Shown here: positions 8,211-16,061 of the stretch, in pieces
Layout: each line of letters begins with the position of its first letter
Position numbering within the stretch: position 1 is the first letter of the stretch
Assembly: GCA_016839345.1 (NCBI GenBank)
Contig: JAEOUL010000127.1
Location: 1-42,183 of the forward strand
DNA: 42,183 bases
From: Candidatus Thorarchaeota archaeon
Lineage (GTDB): Archaea; Asgardarchaeota; Thorarchaeia; Thorarchaeales; Thorarchaeaceae
Reading direction: 5' to 3'
The notes under the pieces: model-generated
Seen by the model: only the letters and a program-made list of their open reading frames with translations
The model's database searches: none
What the model was told of the DNA's origin: nothing
Position numbers and translations under genes: made by a program

Positions 8211-9470
8211 ATGCTTGTGAACACTGATGAGCTACTGGAAACATTGGATGCAAAGCTTTCAAAGCTGAATCCTCTAGAAGACATTCAACCAGAGAGTATA
8301 CGTCCAGTAGCAATCATGACCAGAGAGAGAAGGCAACTGGGGGAATTAGAGAAAGAGTTCCAAAAGATACTTGACTCTATCAAATATGATGAGCGTGTTC
8401 CGGGTCTTATAACGCGAATTGCAGACATGCACCTACGAGAAGCTAACTTTGGTCGTGCAATAATCCTCTATGAGATTTCCCTCGGACTCAACAGTGATCA
8501 GATAGAAGCTTGGATTCATATGGGACTCTCATACTTGATGGTGGGAGATCCTATGGATGCTGTCAGTTGTCTGGGTAGCGCTCTTGCTGTCGAGCCAAAT
8601 AACACCCTTGCATTGGTCTATCTTGCCAATGCACAATTATTGCAGGGTGAGCTTAAGAAAAGCAATGAAAACCTAGACAGAGTCCTACATCTTGATCCAA
8701 ATATGTCCAGGGCAATGTTAGTCAAGGGAAAATACTTCCGAAAGAATGGAGAACCGGAATTAGCCGTGACTTGGTTGAGACGAGCAATAACCTTGAATCC
8801 TCAATTCCTGCCTGCACTAATGGAATTGGGTAGTGTGTATCTTTTCCTCAAGAAGTACGATGAAGCAATTGAAACATTAAACAAAGCTGTTGCATTAAAC
8901 GGTGAGCAAGCCTATGCTCTAGCGACATTAGGGGATGTATATTCAGAGCAACAAGACCTAGAGTCAGCACTCTATTATTACGATAAGGCAGTCAGTATAA
9001 AATTCGATGACCCTGAGCTCTGGATTAAGAAAGGGGACATCCACAAGTCTCTTAAATCGTACCAACAGGCTGCCAATGCATATCAGAAGGCAATCAATGC
9101 CAATCCAGAACATGTTAATGCATGGGTTAAGAACGGTGCTGTCATGCTTCTTCTAAATGATGAAGGTACTGCTCTTGAATACCTCAACACAGCACTTGCA
9201 CTTGAACCGAACAATGCTGATGTGGCACATAAAAGAGGTCTAATATACTACTCCTTGGAGAAGTATGAAGATGCTCTTACAGACTTTGATGCGGCTTTTG
9301 CTGTTGACCCTGCAAATCCTATTCACCTATACTATAGAGCATTGATGCTCGAGATTTTGGGCAGGAAAGGAGATGCAAAACGGACCTGGCAAGTGGCTAT
9401 CAAACTCTTTGACGAGGTGGGAGATGAAACAAAGGTTGCAGAGTGTACAGCCAGGATGAAACGATTGTAA
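8211..9470 (+). CDS. Tetratricopeptide-repeat (TPR) protein
   Basis: The 419-residue protein begins with a charged helical region of about 70 residues and then has about ten TPR units of 34 residues, recognisable by recurring W/A-L/I-x-x-G-x-x-Y and A-x-x-x-Y/F-x-x-A-L/I patterns, each closed by a Pro (for example AVEPNN, LDPN, LNPQ, VDPANP). TPR arrays form a right-handed superhelix that binds proteins; there is no signal peptide, so it is cytoplasmic. ATG 8211 follows GAAGGGA, a fitting ribosome site. No catalytic domain is attached, so the partner cannot be named. A strong hairpin just past the stop ends the transcript. Confidence 0.9.
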   Translation: MLVNTDELLETLDAKLSKLNPLEDIQPESIRPVAIMTRERRQLGELEKEFQKILDSIKYDERVPGLITRIADMHLREANFGRAIILYEISLGLNSDQIEAWIHMGLSYLMVGDPMDAVSCLGSALAVEPNNTLALVYLANAQLLQGELKKSNENLDRVLHLDPNMSRAMLVKGKYFRKNGEPELAVTWLRRAITLNPQFLPALMELGSVYLFLKKYDEAIETLNKAVALNGEQAYALATLGDVYSEQQDLESALYYYDKAVSIKFDDPELWIKKGDIHKSLKSYQQAANAYQKAINANPEHVNAWVKNGAVMLLLNDEGTALEYLNTALALEPNNADVAHKRGLIYYSLEKYEDALTDFDAAFAVDPANPIHLYYRALMLEILGRKGDAKRTWQVAIKLFDEVGDETKVAECTARMKRL

Positions 9471-9486
9471 TAAGAAAAATAGAGAG

Positions 9487-9507
9487 AAGAGGGGTATCTC
9501 CCCTCTT
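9487..9507. terminator. Hairpin between converging genes
   Basis: AAGAGGGG and CCCCTCTT form a perfect 8-base stem around the 5-base loop TATCT, followed by TTTAGGATATTATG. It lies in the 44 bases between the ends of the TPR gene (plus) and the beta-repeat gene (minus) and can serve both directions. Hairpin terminators are less standard in archaea, so the terminator role is inferred from position and shape. Confidence 0.6.
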
Positions 9508-9514
9508 TAGGATA

Positions 9515-10267
9515 TTATGTTAGAACTGCGCTAATACCGCCAGCCATGGCTTCAGCGATAATAGTCAACGACTGTGGAGCTGTGGAATAATCTGTGGTTT
9601 CGTAATGATTGGACGTTATCTCAGTCCATCCAACTGCAGTGATATCGACACCGCCAGACATTGAAGCACATTCTATACTACCACCAACACCTGATGGGAG
9701 ATCGGCTACAATGGAAATACCTCCAGCTGTGGCTTCAAAATCGAAAGTAGGACTTCCAATTAGAACTACAGCATCAGACATTGCAAAACTAATTCCACCT
9801 GCATCGACTTGGACAGTGATGTCACCAACATGAGCGCCATCACCTAGCGCAATACTAGCACCACCGGCATTTGCGACGATGTCAAGAGTGTAGTTCACAC
9901 CACTACCGAGTGTAATATTTACACCTGCAGCAGAGTAATCCAGTCCAATGGTATTGCTTACAAAAGTGACTGTTGGTTCACCATCATTCGCAAGAGTGGT
10001 GTTGTCGACCTCAATGTCGATATCATACAATAGTGAAGCATTGTCAACAAATGTTACTGCAACACCACCTGCATCTAGATCTATATCCAGTGTTACAGTA
10101 CCAGTGGTGGCTCCGACCTCAGCCTCAAAGGCAAAGTCAGTGGTTCCAGGATTCCAGTTCCAACCTGTAGTTCCATAATAGGATAATGCCCCTACAGCGA
10201 TGGCACCAACAATTAGAACTGCAAATATACACACAACCATACTTGTGTTTCTCTGATAATTACTCAT
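9515..10267 (-). CDS. Membrane-anchored beta-repeat protein (toastrack/DUF4097-like)
   Basis: The protein is 250 residues from ATG 10267. I chose this start because AAAAGGTG sits 6-7 bases upstream; a GTG start at 10276 falls inside that ribosome site. It has one N-terminal membrane helix (VVCIFAVLIVGAIAVGALSYY) and then an outside region made almost only of short beta strands with a repeated AGG/SGG step (DAGGVAV, NAGGASI, DAGGISF, TAGGISI, MSGGVDI, MAGGISA), six times. This resembles the repeated-strand toastrack/DUF4097 type domains seen in LiaF-like and other envelope-stress proteins. It is the last gene of a four-gene operon and overlaps the regulator gene by 8 bases, so the two are translationally linked. 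No catalytic residues are visible. The fold is a judgement from pattern only. Confidence 0.7.
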   Translation of the reverse strand: MSNYQRNTSMVVCIFAVLIVGAIAVGALSYYGTTGWNWNPGTTDFAFEAEVGATTGTVTLDIDLDAGGVAVTFVDNASLLYDIDIEVDNTTLANDGEPTVTFVSNTIGLDYSAAGVNITLGSGVNYTLDIVANAGGASIALGDGAHVGDITVQVDAGGISFAMSDAVVLIGSPTFDFEATAGGISIVADLPSGVGGSIECASMSGGVDITAVGWTEITSNHYETTDYSTAPQSLTIIAEAMAGGISAVLT

Positions 10268-10907
10268 TTCTTGCACCTTTTAGATTATGAGAGCGTGCTA
10301 GAGAGAGAAAGGCGTGCCAGTTCTCTCTTAGCTCTCGATATTGCGAATCCTCTTCCAGAGCGAAACGACGCACGATTCGCGATGCATCGCCTCGTACAGA
10401 GGATGGTAGCTTATCAAGCCCCTCCTCATCTACAATCAGATTTCGAGAACTGATTTCGTTCTCTCTTCCAATCATCGCCGTCATTAATTCCACAGCCTCA
10501 TCAATCTGATCCTCTGGAACATCTATACCATAGACTGAGAGGCTCTTGATTATGGATTTCAGGCGTTTTCGAGCATCATCCCCAGTGGCTTGCACCATCT
10601 CACTGATGCCCATCCTAAACTCGCGTGCTGAGGCACGATAGTATCTCTGGACTATTCCAGTCAGGGTCTGCTCTGTTCTTTCTTCGAAGACAATTCCAAC
10701 TTCTTTCAGCTTCTGAATGTGGTGTAGAATAGTACCGGGGTTCTTTCCAGTCACCTCAGAGAGTTGTTTTACTGTCATGGCATCCTTGACTAAGTAGTCA
10801 AAGACAATTTTCGCTCTAGTAGGCTCCATCAGAAGCTTGATCAGCTTCTTGTCTTCGATGACTTCCATATCTTTGATTCGTCGTTTGCTTTTATTGGAGC
10901 CACTCAT
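10260..10907 (-). CDS. ArsR-type winged-helix transcriptional regulator
   Basis: The 215-residue protein has a winged helix-turn-helix at about residues 20-90: LMEPTRAKIVFDYLVKDAMT, then VKQLSEVTGKNPGTILHHIQ as the recognition helix, then LKEVGIVFEER as wing. This is the ArsR/HTH_20 pattern of archaeal regulators. The rest is a helical domain of about 120 residues with no cysteine metal site, so it probably senses something other than metal, perhaps through contact with its partner proteins. It is the third gene of the membrane operon: its ATG lies 2 bases after the stop of the preceding membrane-protein gene and its end overlaps the beta-repeat gene. It may regulate its own operon through the CAAACGTTTG sites at 12864-12955; that link is a guess. 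Confidence 0.88.
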   Translation of the reverse strand: MSGSNKSKRRIKDMEVIEDKKLIKLLMEPTRAKIVFDYLVKDAMTVKQLSEVTGKNPGTILHHIQKLKEVGIVFEERTEQTLTGIVQRYYRASAREFRMGISEMVQATGDDARKRLKSIIKSLSVYGIDVPEDQIDEAVELMTAMIGRENEISSRNLIVDEEGLDKLPSSVRGDASRIVRRFALEEDSQYRELRENWHAFLSLARSHNLKGARNE

Positions 10908-10909
10908 TA

Positions 10910-11857
10910 CTACAATCCTCCTACAAAACTTGGACCATTCGCCTCATCCTCAATTTCAGGAGTGAAATCTTCATCATCGGCTGTGAGTATCATATACACT
11001 CGTGTGAGACCAATTGAGAGCGCAGGAAGAGCTACAAAGACAAAGAAGATAACCATCGGAATTGCATAGATTGCAATCGCAGTCATTTCAACCATAGCAA
11101 ATGGTGGAAATGCAAATACTGCGATAAGTATTGGGGCTATTAAAGCGACTAATAGCAGGATGAATGCAATCCAGAAGCCTATTACACGATCGAAGTAGTT
11201 TACACTCATTCTGAATGATTTCTTTGTTGCCTCAATTACCGAATGACCGTCGATTATAGCTGGAAACATCATTGTCAGAGATCCAGTACTCAGTACAAAC
11301 CAGATCACAGCAAGTCCAGATAATATTGGACTTATTGTGGTTACAGTTCCTGAACTAATTAAGGCAAAATTCAAAACCTGATCCCCAAAGAGAGCTACTG
11401 CTCCAAAGACTATCAAAAAGACAGGTCCTGCAATAATCGTGAACATGACGAGTCCTCCGCCTGCTAGAGAAAAGAACTTCCTCTTGAACCATTGAAAGAC
11501 TCCTTCTGCTGTAGTCCCCTCACTTTCCACAATCTCGCGACTCATTCCAAAGAGAGCACCAGAGGCTACAAAAAATGGTGTAATGAAAGGAAGTGCGAAT
11601 AGGAATATCCCCAAAGCGAAAGTGGCACCTTCGGATGGTGATAATAAGTTGAAGGACTCAAACCAAACTGTTAGGTTTGTAAATCCCAATGTAAGCACAA
11701 GTGGTACGAAAATCACAGCAGCAACTACAATAAGTAAAAGACCTGCAACTATGAAGACTCCAATTATCGCAAGCACATAAGATATGACATTCTTAATTGC
11801 AAACTTGAAGCTAATCTTCAGGTCTTCAAGAAGTATTTGAAAGCTCGCGTTTTTCAT
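10910..11857 (-). CDS. Polytopic membrane protein, paralogue of the preceding gene
   Basis: The protein has 315 residues with about six membrane helices and short polar ends. It aligns along its length with the gene at 11935-12843: both have FxxxxEDLKISFKFA / FDDMKTSLKLA at the start, GMSxxxVxxxxTxAExxFxxxxxKFxSxAG in the middle, MxFPAxxxGxxVxEAxKxS, and YFDRVxG before the fifth helix. This is a family of archaeal membrane proteins without known function. It is the second gene of the operon; AGGTG stands 7-9 bases before ATG 11857. The acidic tail (ADDEDFTPEIEDEANGPS) is probably cytoplasmic and could touch the regulator encoded next. Neither paralogue shows transporter or enzyme motifs I know. 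Confidence 0.8.
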   Translation of the reverse strand: MKNASFQILLEDLKISFKFAIKNVISYVLAIIGVFIVAGLLLIVVAAVIFVPLVLTLGFTNLTVWFESFNLLSPSEGATFALGIFLFALPFITPFFVASGALFGMSREIVESEGTTAEGVFQWFKRKFFSLAGGGLVMFTIIAGPVFLIVFGAVALFGDQVLNFALISSGTVTTISPILSGLAVIWFVLSTGSLTMMFPAIIDGHSVIEATKKSFRMSVNYFDRVIGFWIAFILLLVALIAPILIAVFAFPPFAMVEMTAIAIYAIPMVIFFVFVALPALSIGLTRVYMILTADDEDFTPEIEDEANGPSFVGGL

Positions 11858-11883
11858 TATTTTTCACACCTAGAAAGATAGGA

Positions 11884-11921
11884 GGAGAGTGATTTGAAAG
11901 TTGACCTTCATCTCACTCTCC
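11884..11921. repeat. Inverted repeat inside the membrane operon
   Basis: GGAGAGTGA (11884-11892) and TCACTCTCC (11913-11921) are perfect 9-base inverted repeats with a 20-base spacer, in the 77 bases between the two membrane-protein genes. On the coding strand the hairpin falls after the first stop and before the ribosome site of the second gene, followed by a pyrimidine-rich run. It could be a partial terminator, a processing site or a protein site. Confidence 0.5.
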
Positions 11922-11934
11922 GGGTTCATCGCAC

Positions 11935-12843
11935 CTACACGATGGGCATATCCACAACACTCTGTGTTGCGACCTTACCACCAGTGAGTTCCTGGTAGAC
12001 CTTGACCCATGCGATCCTAACCATTGGCAAGAATAGGAGGAGCCACAGGAAAACCATGACCACGGTATACAACAAAACTCCCAGGAAGAGAGGAGCAAGT
12101 ATAATCATGGCTGGTGGGACAAGCGGAACCATAGCAAGAGCTACAGCGATTACAGGACCAATTGTGGCGGCTACTAGTAGTACAATGGCAGTCAGGACTC
12201 CAAAGACGCGGTCGAAATAACGGGTAGCGAGAGAGTAAGACTCTTTGAAGGCTTCCTGAACACCTTTACCACTGGTTACGGCTGGAAATACCATTGAGGT
12301 CAGACCAGCAGTTATGAAGACCCACACAAATGTGAAAACAGTGAGAAGTTGGGACACTGGAGCTGTAATGGTGTATCCCAAGGCGTACGATGTGAGTCCC
12401 CATGCGATAACGGGGGGTATGATGACTATAATCGTAAGTATTGCACCTGTACCAGCAAAGGAGAGGAACTTGTGACGGAGATAGGAAAATGCTGCCTCAG
12501 CCTTAGTTTCACCTGTGGTGACCAGGTCATGACTCATTCCATAGATTGATCCACTCACAACCATGAACAGTGAAACAACCGGAATCAACACTAAGACAAA
12601 AAGAGCTCCAACCGCTAATGGGTTGTTATTAGCCCATGCACTTAGAGCTGCTACCGTTGCTTCAGATAGTGGCGCGAGGACTACAAAGAGAATTCCAGCA
12701 ACTGGAAGTATAACCAGTCCAGCTAGAATTAACACGACAATGACCATGCCCAGGTTCGCAAGGAAGTAGCTAAGCATGCTCTTCCAGGCAAGCTTCAGGC
12801 TCGTCTTCATGTCGTCGAATACTGTGTTGAAATTTGTAGACAT
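11935..12843 (-). CDS. Polytopic membrane protein, first gene of operator-controlled operon
   Basis: From ATG 12843 the protein has 302 residues and about six membrane helices. I chose this start because AAGGTG stands 6 bases upstream; the frame extends to 12897 but that extension reads through the operator palindromes. It is a paralogue of the next gene in the operon, sharing the GMSxDLVTTGETKAEAAF loop, the KFLSFAGTGA helix start and YFDRVFG. The TATA box at about 12917-12926 (minus strand) and the CAAACGTTTG repeats upstream show that this gene opens the operon. The function is unknown; the pairing of two related polytopic proteins suggests a hetero-oligomeric membrane complex. Confidence 0.82.
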   Translation of the reverse strand: MSTNFNTVFDDMKTSLKLAWKSMLSYFLANLGMVIVVLILAGLVILPVAGILFVVLAPLSEATVAALSAWANNNPLAVGALFVLVLIPVVSLFMVVSGSIYGMSHDLVTTGETKAEAAFSYLRHKFLSFAGTGAILTIIVIIPPVIAWGLTSYALGYTITAPVSQLLTVFTFVWVFITAGLTSMVFPAVTSGKGVQEAFKESYSLATRYFDRVFGVLTAIVLLVAATIGPVIAVALAMVPLVPPAMIILAPLFLGVLLYTVVMVFLWLLLFLPMVRIAWVKVYQELTGGKVATQSVVDMPIV

Positions 12844-12863
12844 TATTGACACCTTATAGTGTT

Positions 12864-12955
12864 CATCAAACGTTTGGGCGTCAAACGTTTGATACATGTC
12901 AAAATAGAACTCAAACCTTTATAAATTGTTTGATATACGCCAAACATCAAACGTT
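12864..12955 (-). promoter_or_regulatory. Promoter with multiple CAAACGTTTG-type operators
   Basis: Two perfect 10-base palindromes CAAACGTTTG lie at 12867-12876 and 12882-12891, centres 15 bases apart. Further half-sites TCAAAC or GTTTGA lie at 12911-12916, 12928-12933 and 12947-12952, and GCCAAAC at 12939-12945. On the minus strand the TATA box AATTTATAAAGG (12916-12927) is bracketed by half-sites, and a start of transcription 25 bases on would fall next to the second palindrome. This layout suits a repressor covering the TATA box and start site of the membrane operon. The cognate protein is not known; candidates are the Lrp-type gene just upstream and the ArsR-type gene within the operon. 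Confidence 0.75.
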
Positions 12956-12977
12956 AATCCGTAAAAAGCATGTAAAT

Positions 12978-13886
12978 CTAGCCCACCATTTCGACCAACT
13001 TCTCACGTCGGTAGCTAGAGAAGAATTTGTGGTAGGTATTGATCAAGACTTGAACATGCGTGACCAGTTCATTTTGACGAATTGAACGGACCATCTCGGT
13101 TAATTGGGTCAGGTCATCCGCTACAAGGAGAAGGTAAAGTAGGGGTTCTGAAGCAGAAATATATGATTCCCAATAGTGAAGTGAATATTCCTTCATAATC
13201 CAATTGAGGATATCAGAGTATTCGCTGTTTTTCTCATCCCACCGAATACGAATTATGAAAGGTATACTGGAAGCAACACCTAGTTCAAGAAGTGCAACAA
13301 AACGGAGTCCTCCTCCTTCTTCCAGTTCCCGCACCAGTCGACGCACACGACGTGCAGTCAGATTAGCTCGTCGAGCTACTTCAACAATTGGCAATCTGGG
13401 ATCTTTAAGGAGCGGTTTCAAAACTCTGAGATGGGTCTTTGTAAGTGTCATCCTGCCATCCCAGCTTCTCACAATTGTGTGAAGCTCTGACTTCTCAACA
13501 CTTTCAATTCTGCGTAAGTAGGTACCCACCTCGAGTAATTCCTCAGGACCATGATATTCAGCTACTAGTGCATACATTCCATCAGTGTATGATGCTGCAG
13601 CAATCACATTCTTACTCGATCCAATCTCATCCACCATTTCGACTTCATCACGAGAGCCATCAGTTTTTAGGAGTCCGAACAGATATTCTGTTCCAGTCAT
13701 CTCAGGAGACAACACAATTGAATATCCGTAGATGACACCAGATTCTTCAAGATTTAAAATACGTCTTCGAATAGCGTTTGCTGAAATCCCATACTTCCTT
13801 GAGAGTTCTTGGTAACTAATCCTACAATTTCCTTCCAGGTCATTCAGGATTTTCTTGTCAATCTCATCCAAGGAACACACTTCCAC
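12978..13886 (-). CDS. Lrp/AsnC-family regulator with two helix-turn-helix domains
   Basis: The protein is up to 302 residues. LDEIDKKILNDLEGNCRIS, followed by YQELSRKYGISANAIRRRI and LEESGVIYGY, is a classical AsnC-type HTH at residues 6-60, followed by a RAM-like ligand domain. A second HTH (LKPLLKDPRLPIVEVARRAN then LTARRVRRLVRELEEGGGLR) begins near residue 150 and leads into a second beta-alpha domain. Usual Lrp proteins are half this size, so this is a two-unit fusion that could bind DNA as a pseudo-dimer. The start is uncertain: GTG 13886 is the longest, while AAGGTGG upstream could serve TTG 13871 (LDEIDKK). It lies on the same strand just before the operator-rich promoter of the membrane operon, so it is a candidate for binding there. 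Confidence 0.88.
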   Translation of the reverse strand: MEVCSLDEIDKKILNDLEGNCRISYQELSRKYGISANAIRRRILNLEESGVIYGYSIVLSPEMTGTEYLFGLLKTDGSRDEVEMVDEIGSSKNVIAAASYTDGMYALVAEYHGPEELLEVGTYLRRIESVEKSELHTIVRSWDGRMTLTKTHLRVLKPLLKDPRLPIVEVARRANLTARRVRRLVRELEEGGGLRFVALLELGVASSIPFIIRIRWDEKNSEYSDILNWIMKEYSLHYWESYISASEPLLYLLLVADDLTQLTEMVRSIRQNELVTHVQVLINTYHKFFSSYRREKLVEMVG

Positions 13887-14001
13887 CTTGCTCTCAGTGA
13901 AGAATACTCGACATGATGTGATTCCCCGATTTATGCGTTGCTAACCGGGCGTCAAGATTGATTATTATCAACAAAAGCAGAACCAGAGATTCTATTTTGA
14001 A

Positions 14002-15249
14002 TTATGAGAACCCATTGCAGATGTGGCTTCGAATGACTTCCCCAATAGAATATTGATCCTTCTTCTCCTCTCGAGCATCGTATACTATTTTTTCAATTAC
14101 TAAATCATGATTGATTTTATTGAATGCTTTTTGGATCTCCGATAACTGTGAACTTCTTACTTGCCTTCCAATACCTAGAGCCTTGAGGATTTTGTTTCCA
14201 TAGCTAGTGGACCACAATGGAAGCAAGTCCACATACCCCTTTCTATCATATAGAATGACTTCTTGCATTTCCTTGTTCCGCCGATTGAGAATTTTTGGAA
14301 TTAGAACACTGCCCTGTGTTGTAGCGAGAGCATCTACATCAAAGTATAGAGTACTTCCTCCATCTTCGAGTTGATTTTCAAGAAGTATTACCAATTTTGA
14401 TTGGAAACTGCAGACACCTTCTTTATAGCTCCCACAGGTGGGTAATAGTTGAACTATATCACGGAGTTTTCCATCGTAGCATCCAAGTTCGGGGATACCA
14501 AGAGCATTTAGAAAAATTTTCTGAGCTGTAAACTCCATTCCGATTTTCAATTTCTTTGAGAGAGCCATTAGATGCTTCTTTACTTCAGCCCATCCAAACT
14601 GGCTCACAAGCTCTGGGTATGACTTGGGAGAATATTCAATCTCAGTATTCTTGTCATAAAGCCAATCTGGTACAAAACCAACTCTTTGGTTCGTGAAGAA
14701 TGCAAAAAGTGTGTCATTGAGATTTGGGGGTAAGTTGCTTATGAATGAGTCAATGATGATTTTCGGTTGAACTCCTCGGTGAGTTAGTTGAATTACAGCT
14801 GTTAGAAGTTGCTCAAGCCCTAGAAGAGGCGCAATGTTAACCTCTTTGAATTTATTCTCTTGCAAGTAAAGATATCTCAAATTCTTGCACTCTGCAAGTG
14901 GAGTGAGGTCAATTTTGGTCAAGTTATTGTGGGACAGGTCGAGGTTTCTGAGATGTTTGCAGTTTTGAAGTGGTGATAGGTCAATTTCTTCAAGTCTATT
15001 AGAAGCTAGACTCAGATACTCGAGATCTGTACATGATGCTAGAGGACTCAAGTCAACCTCTACCAACCAGTTTGAGCTGACATCAACACGAACTAACTGA
15101 TTTATCTCCTCAACCCAATCCAGGTCAGTTTTTCTTTGGAAAAATTCACTTCCCTCATCTGCAGGAGTTCTGAAAATGAAATGATAATCTTTGAGTGGCG
15201 CTTTCGAACTACGAACAATAAGATACAGTCTATCTGTCAGACACTCCAC
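14002..15249 (-). CDS. Leucine-rich-repeat protein with unknown C-terminal region
   Basis: The 415-residue protein has four leucine-rich repeats of about 23 residues at about 50-145 (VSSNWLVEVDLSPLASC, LASNRLEEIDLSPLQNC, LSHNNLTKIDLTPLAEC, LQENKFKEVNIAPL), each with the LxLxxNxL core. The C-terminal 270 residues are a mixed region with no motif I know, including cysteines in ELGCYDGKL, LLPTCGSY and GVCSF. No signal peptide or membrane helix is seen, so it is cytoplasmic and probably binds a protein. The start is GTG 15249 just after AGGAGAG; the spacing is tight, so the start is uncertain. It is divergent from the PHP gene. LRR proteins of this IDLxPLxxC style are common in Asgard archaea, which supports the taxonomic guess. 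Confidence 0.8.
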   Translation of the reverse strand: MECLTDRLYLIVRSSKAPLKDYHFIFRTPADEGSEFFQRKTDLDWVEEINQLVRVDVSSNWLVEVDLSPLASCTDLEYLSLASNRLEEIDLSPLQNCKHLRNLDLSHNNLTKIDLTPLAECKNLRYLYLQENKFKEVNIAPLLGLEQLLTAVIQLTHRGVQPKIIIDSFISNLPPNLNDTLFAFFTNQRVGFVPDWLYDKNTEIEYSPKSYPELVSQFGWAEVKKHLMALSKKLKIGMEFTAQKIFLNALGIPELGCYDGKLRDIVQLLPTCGSYKEGVCSFQSKLVILLENQLEDGGSTLYFDVDALATTQGSVLIPKILNRRNKEMQEVILYDRKGYVDLLPLWSTSYGNKILKALGIGRQVRSSQLSEIQKAFNKINHDLVIEKIVYDAREEKKDQYSIGEVIRSHICNGFS

Positions 15250-15344
15250 CTCTCCTAAGCTCTAGTTTGATATTTCTGTATATTAGCACCACCAAAATTG
15301 CAGAGAGGTTGAGTTAAATTGACACAAGAGGTTGGGGGATTGAC

Positions 15345-16001
15345 ATGTCCAAAAGTCTTGAAGATTTACACGTGCATACAAATTATTCAGATGGAGTTTC
15401 TAGTGTAAATGAGGTTGTCCAAAGAGCTGCATTTCTCAAACTCAGAACAATAGCTATTGCTGATCATTTCTGGCCGTCTATGGGTTCTCGGAGAGGGGGG
15501 AAGAACTTGATAGAACAGAGACGTCATGAGATTGAAAACAGCCGAAATGATTACCCATACCTTTCGATTCTCGACGCCGCAGAAGTAGACATTCAATCAA
15601 ATGGCGAGTTAGCTACTGTTGCTGGAGGACTCAAGCAATTCGACATTGTCATAGGATCGTTTCACTGGTTGACTGACTCCACAAGATGGGCTTCTTCCTT
15701 AGTTAAAGCACTGAGAAGAAATGAGTTTCAGATTCTAGGACATTGGGATGGCTATCTCTCTTCATATCGTGAAGAAGATGGGAGAATTGCAGCCCAAGCA
15801 CTGGCAGATGCGGGAGTTGCCATTGAACTGAATGGGAGATACTCGGTCGAGCATATTAGATTCCTCGAGCTGGCAAAATCATATGACTGTGTTTTCTCAC
15901 TTGGAAGTGATTCGCATCATGTGAGTACAGTCGGAGATCTTGACTTCCAGGAGAAACTCGCTACAAGTATGGAACTCAATATAATGAGAATCAATGAGTA
16001 A
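15345..16001 (+). CDS. PHP-domain metal-dependent phosphoesterase
   Basis: The 218-residue protein is a complete PHP domain. Metal ligands are all visible in order: DLHVHTNYSDG (first strand, HxH and D), IADH, the Glu in DAAEVDI, GSFHWL, GHWDGYL, and near the end SLGSDSHH (D and H). PHP enzymes hydrolyse phosphoesters using two or three metal ions; known members are histidinol phosphatase, nucleoside or oligonucleotide phosphatases and polymerase-linked domains. Single-domain size and the ELNGRYS strand are as in YcdX/histidinol-phosphatase-like members, but no histidine gene is nearby. ATG 15345 follows TTGGGGGATTGAC, which contains a weak ribosome site. The SCP2 gene follows 60 bases later. 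Confidence 0.88.
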   Translation: MSKSLEDLHVHTNYSDGVSSVNEVVQRAAFLKLRTIAIADHFWPSMGSRRGGKNLIEQRRHEIENSRNDYPYLSILDAAEVDIQSNGELATVAGGLKQFDIVIGSFHWLTDSTRWASSLVKALRRNEFQILGHWDGYLSSYREEDGRIAAQALADAGVAIELNGRYSVEHIRFLELAKSYDCVFSLGSDSHHVSTVGDLDFQEKLATSMELNIMRINE

Positions 16002-16061
16002 GCAATCCAGAAGCCTTTTCACTAGCAAGTTATAGAATTACTGTATTGGAGATGACAATCA

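Noticed and set aside
12846..13085. Plus-strand 79-codon ORF across the operator region
   Set aside because: It reads through the promoter palindromes and the end of the Lrp gene; no protein-like character and better explained by the regulatory sites.
13958..13971. TTGATTATTATCAA as an operator for the Lrp gene
   Set aside because: The repeat arms are only five bases and the stretch is A+T-rich; it is not more than expected by chance in such a gap.
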